A DNA stretch of 64,000 nucleotides from Chloroflexota bacterium. GTDB taxonomy: Bacteria; Chloroflexota; Anaerolineae; Anaerolineales; Villigracilaceae. Positions 18,242 through 26,948 of this stretch are shown here, in pieces. The notes under the pieces were generated by a model. The model made no database searches, was not told where the DNA came from, and saw only the letters and a list, made by a program, of their open reading frames with translations. A program made the translations under genes and the position numbers. The stretch is taken from contig JACRBN010000001.1 of the NCBI GenBank assembly GCA_016213105.1, positions 186,001 to 250,000 of the forward strand, given 5' to 3'. How positions within the stretch are numbered: the first letter of the stretch is position 1; each line of letters begins with the position of its first letter.

Positions 18242-21200
18242 ATGACCGACGGACATTGTTTCATCAGTTATTCAGCGGCAGACGGACTTGAATTTGCCAC
18301 CAGACTTGTGGACGAACTGCAAGGCAGGCATCCATTCATCAAAGTCTGGTTCGATAAACGCGAGATGGACGCGTCGATTGTGGATTGGGATGACCAGCTT
18401 GCCAATGCAATTAAGGCTTGTAAGTGTCTTGTATTTGTCATGACACCAGATAGTATAGCCAAGGGATCAACCTGCAAGGAAGAATGGACCTGGGCTTTGA
18501 AATACAAGAAGCCCGTCATTTGCCTACTAAAAGATAAAAAGGCGGAAGTTCCATTTCGGTTATTCAATCGTCAGTACATTGATATTTCCACCAATTTCGA
18601 TTTGGGGATTGCCCAATTAAGAAGTGCGATTAAACGTTTGGATGAACCCGAAGGAATACTCGAAGAACTTGACCGTCGTTTGTCGCAAGCGAAGAGGGAT
18701 TTACAACGCACCCCGCATGAGGAAGAAAAACCGCGTATTCAAGCAGAAATTGAAGATTTAAATAAGCAAATAGAGGCTCAACAGAAGTTCGTGGACAACC
18801 CGAAAGCCGCGCAGGAACAGACGCAGAAAAACATCGAAGCAGGCTTGGAACGCGAACGGCAACCCGAAAAACCAAGTTCCAAGTCCCAATCTACCAAGTT
18901 CATCAATCCCCCGCCTGGAATCGCGCCAACCTATTTCCAAGATCGCACCGTCGAAACGGAGCAGGTATTCAAGTTCCTGCAAGATGACTCGCAGCGGATG
19001 ATGACCATCGTCGGGCGCGGAGGGGTGGGTAAAACGGCGATGGTGTGCAGGCTGTTGAAAGGTCTGGAGGGAGGCGAACTTCCTGATGGGCTGGGCAACA
19101 TGAAGGTGGAGGGAATCGTCTATCTCAGCGAGAGCGGCAGTCACCGCGTCAATTTCGCCAATCTGTTTTATGACCTGTGCAAACTCCTGACCGCCGATGC
19201 CGCGAACGCGCTCGACGCCGTCTATAAAAATCCGCAGGCGAGCACGGCGTCAAAGATGAGTGCGCTGTTGGACAGGTTCACGACAGGGAAGGTGGTTCTG
19301 CTGTTGGATAACGTCGAACCGCTCATCAGCGTCGAGACCTTCGACATCTCCGACGCAGAACTGGATGAATGCATGCGCGCCTTGCTGCATGGAGCACACA
19401 GCGCGTTGAAGGTCATCCTGACCACGCGCGTCGCCCCGCGCGGACTGAACCTGTGCGAGCCTGGCAGGCAGCGCGTGTTGACTCTCGACAGCGGCTTGGA
19501 GCAGAAATACGCCGTCGAAATGCTGCGCGAAATGGACGTGGACGGGAAGTTGGGGCTGAAATCGGGGACGGATGGAGTGCTTGGGCGCGCCTGCGAGCGG
19601 ACGCTGGGGTTCCCGCGCGCGCTGGAAGCGCTGTTTGCGATTCTGGCTTCTGACCGATATACGACGCTCGATGAACTGCTTGTCATGCCCACGCCCGTCA
19701 ACGTGGTGGAGGCGTTGGTGGGCGAAGCCTTCAACCGTTTGGACACGAACGCGCAAAAGGTGATGCAGGCGCTGGCGGTCTATAACCGACCCGTCACCCC
19801 CGCCGCCGTGGATTACCTGCTTGCGCCGCACATCCCCGCGATTGACAGTGCGCCGATTTTGCAACGGCTGGCAAATATGGATTTTGCGCTCAAAGAGAAC
19901 GGACGGTTTTATTTACATCCTGTGGATCGGGAGTTTGCTTTTGGGTTGGTTACAGAGAACAGTGATTCGCAGCCCGCACAACTACTCTCTACTCATCTAA
20001 TCTCTAATCATCTCCCATTCACCCAACACGATCTAACCAGCCGCGCCGCAGATTATTTTAGACAAGCCCGCAAGCCGCGCGCTGAATGGAAAGAACTAAA
20101 CGATCTAAGTGCTAATTTATCCGAATTCGACTTGCGGTGCGACGCCAATGATTACAATACCGCCGCGACAGTATTGAAAGACATTGATTATGATTATTTG
20201 CTCCTGTGGGGACATGCACAATTACTTATTAATATGCACCAAAAAATAAAAGAATTAATTAACGACAAATCTCTGGTTATGTGGAACCTAAATGTTCTAG
20301 GGCTAACATACACCAGAATTGGAAAAGTAAAAGAAGCCATAAATTTTTATCAGCAAGGATTAAATATGGCACAAGAAGACAAAGATCGCAGATGGGAAAG
20401 TGTATTTCTTGGCAATATTGGGAGCGCCCATTATTCATTAAGCGACATAAAAAAGTCCATCTCGTTTTTTGAGCAAAGACTGGGTATTACTGAAAATTTT
20501 AGTGATCGACGCCTTCAGGCATTTGATCTCGAAAATCTCGGCAGTGCTTATGTTGCGCTTGGCGAGCCGCAAAAGGCTATAAAACTTCATGAGCAAGCAT
20601 TGTCCATTAATTACGAATTCAAAAACCGACGAGGAGAAGGAAATACGCTTGGCAACTTAGGAAACGCCTATTATTTTTTGGGCGAAATAAACAAAGCGAT
20701 TAAATGCCAGGAACAAGCCTTGGTTATTCGTAGAGAAATCCATGACAGGCGTGGAGAAGGAAATGCTCTAAGCAATTTAGGAAGCAGTTATGCTGTTCTT
20801 GGAAATATACAAAAATCTCTATCTCTTTGTGAACTAAGCTTGGAAATTGCTCGAGAAATTGGTGATAAGCGTGGTGAGGGAATGGCTTTAAATAACCTCG
20901 CGGATAAATATGCAAAAATGGGGAAGAAAATAGAATCGCTTGAGTGTTACGAAAAAGGGTTAGAATGCGCACAAGAAACAGGAAATAAATATGGCGAGTC
21001 TATTAGTGAAAATGGGATTGCTAATTTTTTAATAGAAGAAGGTAAGTGCCAGCAATCAATTCAGCACTCTCATAAGTCGAATCAACTTGGCGTAGCGATG
21101 AGTAATCCTAAAGTATGCAGTAAAAGTTTTATGTCTTTGGCACAGGTTTATCTTTTCCAAAATGATTTGGTCAATGCCTGCGCCACCATCGAAGCCGCGC

Positions 21201-21592
21201 TGCAATATGATGTGCCAGAAAACAATCACAATGCCAGCGCCCTGCACGGAATCATCGCCTTGCGGCAGGGGGATGAGGTCGCGGCACGGGGAGCCTTTGT
21301 CCGCGCGATCGGGCAGGCGGATGAGATTCTGTCCAAGACGGCGGAGTATTATGATGCGCTGGATGCGAAGGGAATCGCCCTTTCAGGGCTAGTGGTAAGT
21401 GGTAAGTGGGAAGTGGATAGTGAAAAGCAGAAGGCGCTGGATGAGGCGGTGGAGGTGTTTAGGAAGGCAAGGAAGATCGCGCCACATGCGGGGGTGGTCA
21501 AGTCCGTGCTGAGGTTGTTTGATGAGTTGGTCAAGTGTGATGAGGAGGGAATCTTGAAGGATGTGAGGATCGCGGTTGAAGGAAAAGAATGA
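18242..21592 (+). CDS. TIR-STAND ATPase-TPR protein (NLR-like, probable immune sensor)
   Basis: A 1116-residue protein; the start follows TGAGGG and gives MTDGHCFISYSAADG, so an upstream in-frame ATG at 18137 is less likely. Residues 1 to about 135 are a TIR domain; the helix with STCKEEWTWAL holds a glutamate in the place of the NADase catalytic residue. A charged coiled coil (about 140-200) joins it to a STAND/NB-ARC ATPase with Walker A GRGGVGKT (about 259-266) and Walker B VVLLLDNVEP (about 353). The C-terminus (about 670-1010) has at least seven TPRs of the N-x-x-GNLGxAYxxLGxxxKAI type. Known relatives sense infection and consume NAD. The TPR part is visibly richer in A+T than the ATPase part, a sign of mosaic origin. 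It is a single-gene unit. Confidence 0.88.
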   Translation: MTDGHCFISYSAADGLEFATRLVDELQGRHPFIKVWFDKREMDASIVDWDDQLANAIKACKCLVFVMTPDSIAKGSTCKEEWTWALKYKKPVICLLKDKKAEVPFRLFNRQYIDISTNFDLGIAQLRSAIKRLDEPEGILEELDRRLSQAKRDLQRTPHEEEKPRIQAEIEDLNKQIEAQQKFVDNPKAAQEQTQKNIEAGLERERQPEKPSSKSQSTKFINPPPGIAPTYFQDRTVETEQVFKFLQDDSQRMMTIVGRGGVGKTAMVCRLLKGLEGGELPDGLGNMKVEGIVYLSESGSHRVNFANLFYDLCKLLTADAANALDAVYKNPQASTASKMSALLDRFTTGKVVLLLDNVEPLISVETFDISDAELDECMRALLHGAHSALKVILTTRVAPRGLNLCEPGRQRVLTLDSGLEQKYAVEMLREMDVDGKLGLKSGTDGVLGRACERTLGFPRALEALFAILASDRYTTLDELLVMPTPVNVVEALVGEAFNRLDTNAQKVMQALAVYNRPVTPAAVDYLLAPHIPAIDSAPILQRLANMDFALKENGRFYLHPVDREFAFGLVTENSDSQPAQLLSTHLISNHLPFTQHDLTSRAADYFRQARKPRAEWKELNDLSANLSEFDLRCDANDYNTAATVLKDIDYDYLLLWGHAQLLINMHQKIKELINDKSLVMWNLNVLGLTYTRIGKVKEAINFYQQGLNMAQEDKDRRWESVFLGNIGSAHYSLSDIKKSISFFEQRLGITENFSDRRLQAFDLENLGSAYVALGEPQKAIKLHEQALSINYEFKNRRGEGNTLGNLGNAYYFLGEINKAIKCQEQALVIRREIHDRRGEGNALSNLGSSYAVLGNIQKSLSLCELSLEIAREIGDKRGEGMALNNLADKYAKMGKKIESLECYEKGLECAQETGNKYGESISENGIANFLIEEGKCQQSIQHSHKSNQLGVAMSNPKVCSKSFMSLAQVYLFQNDLVNACATIEAALQYDVPENNHNASALHGIIALRQGDEVAARGAFVRAIGQADEILSKTAEYYDALDAKGIALSGLVVSGKWEVDSEKQKALDEAVEVFRKARKIAPHAGVVKSVLRLFDELVKCDEEGILKDVRIAVEGKE
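21391..21424. repeat. Degenerate AAGTGG repeat inside the TIR-STAND gene
   Basis: Imperfect tandem copies of the hexamer-like word AGTGGTA/AGTGGGA encode LVVSGKWEVDSEK in frame. A similar low-complexity tract (TCTCTAATCATCTC words) is at about 19984-20020. Comparable word-repeat tracts occur in the FemAB gene, between the tRNA genes and in the T-box leader. Confidence 0.5.
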
Positions 21593-21599
21593 TGATTGT

Positions 21600-21627
21600 G
21601 TAGGGGCGCGACATGTCGCGCCCCTAC
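21600..21627. repeat. Perfect 28-nt GTAGGGGCG palindrome
   Basis: A perfect 14-bp inverted repeat beginning GTAGGGGCGCGACA, centred on ACATGT, in the 53-nt gap before sdaA. There is no T run, so termination would be weak. The same GTAGGGGCG head begins the hairpin at 29066, so the two belong to one dispersed family. Confidence 0.7.
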
Positions 21628-21645
21628 ATGTGTTATGGAGAATAA

Positions 21646-23235
21646 ATGTTACCCATCCAAAACGACGCACAGCCCACCTATCCCAGCATATTCAACGACG
21701 TGATCGGACCCGTCATGCGCGGGCCGTCCAGTTCGCATTGCGCCGCCGCTTTGCGCATCGGGCGCATCGCCAGGGATTTGATGGATGCCAAAATCGAAGA
21801 GGTGCTGATCGAATTCGACACCCACGGTTCGCTGGCCACCACCCATGAAAGTCAAGGCTCGGATATGGGCCTGTTCGGAGGTCTTCTGGGCTGGGAGACT
21901 GCCGATGAACGGCTGACACAATCCGCCCGGGCGATTCGGGAAGCGGGTATCCGAGTCCAGATCGAGATCAAGGATCTGGGAGCGCAGCATCCCAACACCT
22001 ATAAGTTAACCCTCAAAAATTCCGCGGAACAGCACACCCTGACCGCCATCTCCACCGGCGGCGGGATGATGGAGATCGTGGAGATCGACGGCATCGCAGT
22101 GTCCCTGGCGGGCGATTATTTTGAAACGCTGCTCTATCCCAACGCAGAGGATGAAGCCATTGCAAAATATCTGCGCGAAACCATCCAAGCCGACGAGATC
22201 CTGCTCCTGCGCGGCGCCGATACGCGCATCATCGAGATCAAGGCGCAGAGTTTTCTGGAGGGCGAAATCCTCTCCGCGCTTGGAACGCGATTCGATATCA
22301 AACACTGGAAGACCATCGAGCCGGTGCTGCCTGTGATGTCCCGCAAAAATACCAAAGTGCCGTTCATGACATGCGCTGAAATGCTGCAATACAACGCGGA
22401 TAAAAACCTTGCCTTGTGGGAGTTGGCAGTCCACTATGAAAGCGCCCGCGGCAACATATCTCACGAGCAGGTATTTCAAAAGATGTCCGAGATCGTGCGC
22501 CTGATGCAAAAATCCATTCTCGACGGAATTGCCGGAACAAAATACGCCGACCGCATCCTCGGTCATCAATCCGGCCTCTTCCAAACGCGTATGGCAAACC
22601 GTCAACTGCTCGATGGCGGGATGTTGAATCAGATGATCCTGTACGTGACTGCCATGATGGAGGTGAAAAGTTCCATGGGCGTGATCGTCGCTGCGCCCAC
22701 CGCTGGAGCATGCGCAGGCTTACCCGGTGCCTGTATCGGCGCGGCCACTTCGCTGGGATTATCCGTGGACGAGATGACGCGGGCCATGCTGTCCGCGGGA
22801 ATGATCGGTGTGTTCATCGCGGCTCACGCCACCTTCGCGGCGGAGGTCGGGGGATGCCAGGCTGAATGTGGCTCCGGCTCAGGCATGGCATCCGCGGCGC
22901 TGGTCACGTTGGCAAACGGCACGCTCAAACAATGCATGGATGCCGCATCCATGGCGCTGCAAAATGTCATGGGCATGGTCTGTGACCCGGTAGCCAACCG
23001 CGTCGAAGTGCCCTGCCTCGGGAAAAATGTCATGGCGGCCAGCAACGCCCTGGCCTGCGCCAACATGGCGCTGGCTGATTATGATGCCGTGGTCCCATTG
23101 GATGAAGTGATCGAAAGCATGGATCGCGTTGGCAAAAGCATCCCGCACGAGTTACGCTGCACCGCGCTTGGCGGACTTTCGATAACGAGAGCCTCAAAGG
23201 AAATCGAGGAAAGGTTGAAATTGCCAATCCGATAA
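21646..23235 (+). CDS. sdaA: L-serine ammonia-lyase, iron-sulfur type, single chain
   Basis: A 529-residue protein joining both parts of the [4Fe-4S] L-serine dehydratase. The N-terminal beta part has FNDVIGPVMRGPSSSHCAAA and HGSLATTHESQGSD. The alpha part (from about residue 240) has the glycine-rich APTAGACAGLPGAC and the cysteines expected to bind the cluster, in GGCQAECGSGSGM, MVCDPVANRVEVPC and LRCTALGG. It deaminates L-serine to pyruvate and ammonia in the cytoplasm. The start at 21646 follows GGAG at six bases. The fused beta-alpha order is that of SdaA/TdcG-type enzymes, but it carries an extra segment between the parts. A strong hairpin terminator follows. Confidence 0.92.
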   Translation: MLPIQNDAQPTYPSIFNDVIGPVMRGPSSSHCAAALRIGRIARDLMDAKIEEVLIEFDTHGSLATTHESQGSDMGLFGGLLGWETADERLTQSARAIREAGIRVQIEIKDLGAQHPNTYKLTLKNSAEQHTLTAISTGGGMMEIVEIDGIAVSLAGDYFETLLYPNAEDEAIAKYLRETIQADEILLLRGADTRIIEIKAQSFLEGEILSALGTRFDIKHWKTIEPVLPVMSRKNTKVPFMTCAEMLQYNADKNLALWELAVHYESARGNISHEQVFQKMSEIVRLMQKSILDGIAGTKYADRILGHQSGLFQTRMANRQLLDGGMLNQMILYVTAMMEVKSSMGVIVAAPTAGACAGLPGACIGAATSLGLSVDEMTRAMLSAGMIGVFIAAHATFAAEVGGCQAECGSGSGMASAALVTLANGTLKQCMDAASMALQNVMGMVCDPVANRVEVPCLGKNVMAASNALACANMALADYDAVVPLDEVIESMDRVGKSIPHELRCTALGGLSITRASKEIEERLKLPIR

Positions 23236-23243
23236 CCCATCCC

Positions 23244-23307
23244 GTTGGTTGAGCAACCAACCCGTCCTCCCAGACTTCGGAAGTTTCCAAAACTTCCGAA
23301 GTCTTTT
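23244..23307 (+). terminator. Double hairpin ending sdaA
   Basis: GTTGGTTG-AG-CAACCAAC (23244-23261) is followed by a 14-bp stem, GACTTCGGAAGTTT with AAACTTCCGAAGTC (23273-23303), and TTTT. The second hairpin ends in CTTTTGATTC, almost the same tail as the hairpin embedded in the desulfhydrase gene at 29551, so a dispersed element seems to have been recruited as terminator. Confidence 0.82.
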
Positions 23308-23318
23308 GATTCTATGTA

Positions 23319-23363
23319 TTGACAACCGATATATCGCGTGGTAATATATCGCTGTACGATATA
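23319..23363 (+). promoter_or_regulatory. PadR promoter with two operator palindromes
   Basis: TTGACA (23319-23324), a 17-bp spacer and TAATAT (23342-23347) form a near-consensus promoter. CGATATATCG (23327-23336) fills the spacer, and TATATCG-CTGTA-CGATATA (23345-23363) covers the -10 and start site. Their centres are about 22 bp apart, two helical turns. A PadR dimer bound there would block RNA polymerase, so autoregulation is the likely mode. Confidence 0.8.
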
Positions 23364-23388
23364 ACAGACACCGATACAAGAGAGCCTG

Positions 23389-23706
23389 ATGGATCAAAAA
23401 CTCGCGAAATACCTCCCTTTTACAGAGTCCACGGCCTACATTTTGCTGGCGCTGGCCGAGCCGCTGCACGGCTATGCCGTCATGCAGAAAGTGGACGAGA
23501 TGAGCCAGGGCACCGTCAAGGTGGGGCCTGGCACGCTCTACGGCGCCTTCACCACCCTCGAAACGGAGGGGCTGATCGTCAAGGTCGGGGAGGCCGACCG
23601 CCGCAAGACCTACGCGCTGACCGAAAAGGGTCGGGCGATTCTCAAGGAACACATCCGCCGCAGTGAACTGCTGGCGCAAAACGGACAGATGACCAGGAAC
23701 TGGTAA
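23389..23706 (+). CDS. PadR-family transcriptional regulator
   Basis: A 105-residue winged-helix protein of the short PadR type. AYILLALAEPLHGYAVMQKV is the family's first helix pair; GTVKVGPGTLYGAFTTLE holds the recognition helix, and KVGEADRRKTYALTEKG is the wing. It should repress its own promoter through the two palindromes just upstream. The next gene encodes a DUF2812 membrane protein, a common partner of PadR regulators, and both probably form one transcript. The inducer is unknown. Confidence 0.92.
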   Translation: MDQKLAKYLPFTESTAYILLALAEPLHGYAVMQKVDEMSQGTVKVGPGTLYGAFTTLETEGLIVKVGEADRRKTYALTEKGRAILKEHIRRSELLAQNGQMTRNW

Positions 23707-23712
23707 TCTTCG

Positions 23713-23757
23713 CGGAGCGCGGACTTCAGTCCGCCGCAGACTAAAGTCTGCACTCCG
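23713..23757. repeat. Three-way-junction palindromic element (intergenic copy)
   Basis: The outer stem CGGAG (23713-23717) pairs with CTCCG (23753-23757). Inside are two hairpins, GCGGACT-TC-AGTCCGC (23719-23734) and GCAGACT-AA-AGTCTGC (23736-23751). The 45-nt element fills the gap between padR and the DUF2812 gene without an obvious T run. It has the same design as the copy inside the acyl-CoA synthetase gene at 25783. Confidence 0.8.
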
Positions 23758-23784
23758 ATTCTTCTACGGCTTTTGGAGGAACAC

Positions 23785-24303
23785 ATGACCACACTCAAAT
23801 TATTTCGTTGGTTTTGGGCCTGGGACGACGAAAAAGAGGAAGCCTGGCTGCGCGGGATGGCGCAAAAGGGCTGGCACTTCAAGTCGGTTTCCCTGCCTGG
23901 CAACTACACCTTCGAGCAGGGCGAACCCGGGGACTTCGTCTACCGTCTCGACTACTTCACCGAGAAGAAGGACATCCTCAACTATCTGCAGATCTTCCAG
24001 GATGCAGGCTGGGAGTACATGGGCGAGATGAACGGATGGCAGTACTTCCGCAAGCATGCCGTTGCAGGCGAGGAACTGGACATTTACAGTGACAACGAGT
24101 CGAAGGCCAAAAAGTACCAGCGCATCCTGTTCATCCTGGTGGCGATCCTGCCGATCCTGATGATCAACGTCATCAACCTGAACAAGATGACCGACTCCTT
24201 CGCCCAGGCGCTGACCTTCTTCTTCTTTGTTTTCCTAATCTTCTACAGCTACGCCATCGTCAAGTTGGGGCTGCGCGTGACCGCCTTGAAGAGGAAACTC
24301 TGA
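23785..24303 (+). CDS. DUF2812 domain membrane protein
   Basis: A 172-residue protein starting at the ATG after GGAGG. Residues about 1-105 form the DUF2812 domain, recognised by WDDEKEEAWLRGMAQKGWHF and the YRLDYFTEKKDILNYLQIFQDAGWEY stretch. Two membrane spans follow (about residues 112-132 and 140-160) and then a basic tail. It is coupled to the PadR gene. DUF2812 proteins are often paired with PadR regulators, but their job is not known; a role in envelope stress or signalling is only a guess. Confidence 0.88.
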   Translation: MTTLKLFRWFWAWDDEKEEAWLRGMAQKGWHFKSVSLPGNYTFEQGEPGDFVYRLDYFTEKKDILNYLQIFQDAGWEYMGEMNGWQYFRKHAVAGEELDIYSDNESKAKKYQRILFILVAILPILMINVINLNKMTDSFAQALTFFFFVFLIFYSYAIVKLGLRVTALKRKL

Positions 24304-24308
24304 TCGTC

Positions 24309-24343
24309 AGGCCCTGAAGACCAAAATCTTCAGGGCCTTTTTT
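24309..24343 (+). terminator. Terminator of the padR-DUF2812 operon
   Basis: AGGCCCTGAAGA and TCTTCAGGGCCT form a 12-bp perfect stem around CCAAAA, followed by TTTTT. Confidence 0.92.
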
Positions 24344-24366
24344 ATTCCCTTTGCGGGCATCTGTGG

Positions 24367-24372
24367 TTTAAT
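24367..24372 (+). promoter_or_regulatory. -10 box placing the transcript start at the ATG (leaderless)
   Basis: TTTAAT ends six bases before the ATG at 24379 and is preceded by TGTGG. There is no ribosome-binding site between the previous terminator and the ATG, so the mRNA probably begins at the start codon. Confidence 0.55.
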
Positions 24373-24378
24373 CCCCGC

Positions 24379-26481
24379 ATGGATAATTCCCTGCTCCCCT
24401 TCTTCAAACCGCAAGGCGTCGTGGTTGTCGGCGCATCCACCTCGCCCGAAAAGCTTGGCTATGGCGTGGCGCGCAACCTCGTCCAGGGCGGATATGCGGG
24501 CGCGATCCACTTCGTCAGCCAAAAGGCGGGGACGCTGTTCGGGCGTCCACTGTACGTGGAGCTTGGGCAGGTGCCCGATCCCGTCGACCTGGCGATCCTG
24601 ATCGTCCCGCCGCAGGCCATGCCAGCGGCAATCGAAGCCTGCGGTCAGCGCGGCATCGGCACGGCCATCGTCATGTCCTCGGGCTTCCGCGAGGTGGGTG
24701 CAGAGGGCGCGGAATTGGAGGAACGCTGCAAAGAGATTGCGCGCGCGCGAGGCGTGCGGCTGCTCGGCCCCAACTGCATCGGCATCCTCGATACGCACCT
24801 GCCGCTCGACACCACCTTCCTCCAGCCGCCCATGCCCACACAGGGCGGTATTGGCTTTATCTCCCACTCGGGCGCATTTGCCGCCGCCATCATCGACTGG
24901 GCGCGCGCGCAGGGCTTTGGCTTTTCGCAGATCGTCAGCCTCGGCAACCAGACCGACGTGAACGAGACGGACGTTCTGCCCGTGCTGGCCGCCGATGAGC
25001 ACACCCGCGTCATCGTGCTGTATATGGAAAGCATCTCGGACGGCAGGCGCTTCTTGCAGGTTGCCAGTGAGGTCACGCGCCGCAAACCCGTCATCGCGCT
25101 CAAGGTCGGGCGCTTCGAGGCGGGACAAAAAGCCGCCGCCTCCCACACGGGCGCGCTGGCTGGCTCCGAGGCCGCCTTCGACGCCGCCTTCGCCAAAGCG
25201 GGCGTCCTGCGCGCCGAAACCGCCGAGCAGATGTTCGACTGGGCGCGGGCGCTGGAGAATTGTCCGCTGCCGCGCGCCTCCCTTCGACTGCGGGCTGCTG
25301 CGCACCCATCCGCTCAGGGAGGAATTGCGATCCTGACCAACGCGGGCGGCCCAGGCGTGATCGCCGCCGACGCGCTCGAAACGAACGGCCTGCGGCTGTC
25401 TCAACTGGCCGAGTCCACGCGGACGGCTTTGTCGGCCGCCCTGCCCCCCTCCGCCTCCGTGCACAACCCCGTGGATATGCTCGCCTCGGCCTCCCCGAGT
25501 CAATACGCCGCCTGCCTGAAAATTTTATTGCAGGATGAAAACGTGGACGGCGCCCTGGTCATCCTGCCGCCGCCGCCCATGTTCAAGACCGAGGAGGTCG
25601 CCGAAGCGCTGACTCCGCTGATCCACGCCTCGGACAAGCCCGTGGTGATCGCGTTGATGGGTTCGACGCTGGTCGAAGCCGCCGCGCAAGTCTTTCAACG
25701 CGCAGGCGTGCCCGCGTATCCCTTCCCTGAACGGGCCGCCTCCGCGCTGGGGGCGTTGGCAAAACGGGCGGAATACTTGAATGGAGTCCAACGTCTCCAG
25801 ACGTTGGAAGATACAACAAATTCCAAAGTCAGGAGACTTTGGACTCCAAGCGACCTTGATGAACTATTCGCCGCCTACGGAATTCCCAGCGCGCCCGTCA
25901 AACTGGCGCGCGACGCCGACGAAGCCGCCTCCATCGCAGAGGGGCTTGGCTTCCCCGTGGTGATGAAGATCGCCTCGCCCGATATTTTGCACAAATCCGA
26001 TGTGGGCGGGGTGACGCTGAATTTACAGGATGTACCACAGGTACAAGTTGCCTACGCGCAAATGGTGGAGCGCATCCAAACAGCCAGGCCCGAGGCGCGC
26101 ATCGAAGGCGTCCACTTGCAGAGACAAATCCCGCAGGGACAGGAGGTCATCGTCGGCATGGTGCGCGACCCGCAGTTTGGCCCGCTGATGATGGTCGGTT
26201 CGGGCGGCGTGGAAGTGGAGGGCCTCAGGGACGTGGCCTTCGCCCTGGCTCCGCTGAGTCAGGCCGAGGCGCGGGAGATGCTCCGCCAGACCTGGGCGGG
26301 GAGAAAACTCCAGGGCTTCCGCAACCTCCCCCCCGCCGACGAGGATGCCGTCATCGACGTGCTGGTCAAACTCTCCCTCCTGGCGCTGGACAACGAACAC
26401 ATCGAAGAGATCGAGATCAATCCGCTGCGGGTGCTTTCAAATGCAGCCATCGCTGTGGATGTGCGGGTAAAATTCAACTAA
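24379..26481 (+). CDS. ADP-forming acetyl/acyl-CoA synthetase, fused alpha-beta chain
   Basis: A 700-residue protein with a CoA-binding domain (about 1-130; VVVGASTSPEKLGYGVARNL), a succinyl-CoA-ligase-like domain (about 145-460; SHSGAFAAAIIDWA and SLGNQTDVNETDVL) and an ATP-grasp domain (about 480-700; FPVVMKIASPDILHKSDVGGV). It interconverts acyl-CoA, ADP and phosphate with acid, CoA and ATP, giving substrate-level ATP during fermentation, or acts as the related acyltransferase-free type. The linker between the second and third domains carries a 65-nt palindromic element in frame. The first domain of a plus-strand gene set; it has its own leaderless-type promoter. Confidence 0.9.
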   Translation: MDNSLLPFFKPQGVVVVGASTSPEKLGYGVARNLVQGGYAGAIHFVSQKAGTLFGRPLYVELGQVPDPVDLAILIVPPQAMPAAIEACGQRGIGTAIVMSSGFREVGAEGAELEERCKEIARARGVRLLGPNCIGILDTHLPLDTTFLQPPMPTQGGIGFISHSGAFAAAIIDWARAQGFGFSQIVSLGNQTDVNETDVLPVLAADEHTRVIVLYMESISDGRRFLQVASEVTRRKPVIALKVGRFEAGQKAAASHTGALAGSEAAFDAAFAKAGVLRAETAEQMFDWARALENCPLPRASLRLRAAAHPSAQGGIAILTNAGGPGVIAADALETNGLRLSQLAESTRTALSAALPPSASVHNPVDMLASASPSQYAACLKILLQDENVDGALVILPPPPMFKTEEVAEALTPLIHASDKPVVIALMGSTLVEAAAQVFQRAGVPAYPFPERAASALGALAKRAEYLNGVQRLQTLEDTTNSKVRRLWTPSDLDELFAAYGIPSAPVKLARDADEAASIAEGLGFPVVMKIASPDILHKSDVGGVTLNLQDVPQVQVAYAQMVERIQTARPEARIEGVHLQRQIPQGQEVIVGMVRDPQFGPLMMVGSGGVEVEGLRDVAFALAPLSQAEAREMLRQTWAGRKLQGFRNLPPADEDAVIDVLVKLSLLALDNEHIEEIEINPLRVLSNAAIAVDVRVKFN
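25783..25847. repeat. Three-way-junction palindromic element inserted in frame in the acyl-CoA synthetase gene
   Basis: The outer arms GGAGTCC (25783-25789) and GGACTCC (25841-25847) enclose CCAACGTCT-CC-AGACGTTGG (25788-25807) and TCCAAAGTC-AGGA-GACTTTGGA (25822-25843). It encodes about 22 residues (from GVQRLQTLED on) in the linker before the ATP-grasp domain. The frame is kept, so the protein should tolerate it. Confidence 0.82.
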
Positions 26482-26498
26482 ACTCTGGAGGTACCCTC

Positions 26499-26948
26499 AT
26501 GCGCCCTGATTGGGATTCTTATTTCCTGAAGATCGCCTATGCCGTCTCCGAACGCAGCACCTGTGACCGCGCCTTTGTCGGCTGCGTGCTGGTGCTGGAC
26601 AAACGTATCCTGACTACAGGCTTCAATGGCTCGCCCGCAGGACAGGATCACTGCGATGAGATCGGCCACCTGATGGTGGACGGCCACTGCGTGCGCACCA
26701 TCCATGCCGAGACGAACGCCATCATCCAGGCCGCGCTGCACGGCGTTTCGACCCGCGGCTCGACCTGCTACGTGACCCACCTGCCCTGCATCAACTGCAC
26801 CAAGGCCCTGATCAACGCGGGCATCACGCGTATCGTATACAGCAGCGCCTATCGCATCGACGAGAACGCGCTTAACTTCCTCAAGGCCGCGAACATCGAG
26901 ATCGTCCACAGGGAATATCAGCCCGACATTAATCTGGAGGAACCGTGA
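26499..26948 (+). CDS. dCMP deaminase / ComEB-type cytidine deaminase
   Basis: A 149-residue zinc deaminase. HAETNAI carries the zinc histidine and the catalytic glutamate, and HLPCINCTKALINAG carries the two zinc cysteines, with the spacing of deoxycytidylate deaminases. The N-terminus (MRPDWDSYFLKIAYAVSERS) and the TTGFNGSPAG stretch fit the ComEB/dCMP deaminase group, which makes dUMP for thymidylate synthesis. The ATG follows TGGAGG. The gene ends in a 4-nt overlap (GTGA) with the DUF1330 gene. Confidence 0.92.
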   Translation: MRPDWDSYFLKIAYAVSERSTCDRAFVGCVLVLDKRILTTGFNGSPAGQDHCDEIGHLMVDGHCVRTIHAETNAIIQAALHGVSTRGSTCYVTHLPCINCTKALINAGITRIVYSSAYRIDENALNFLKAANIEIVHREYQPDINLEEP

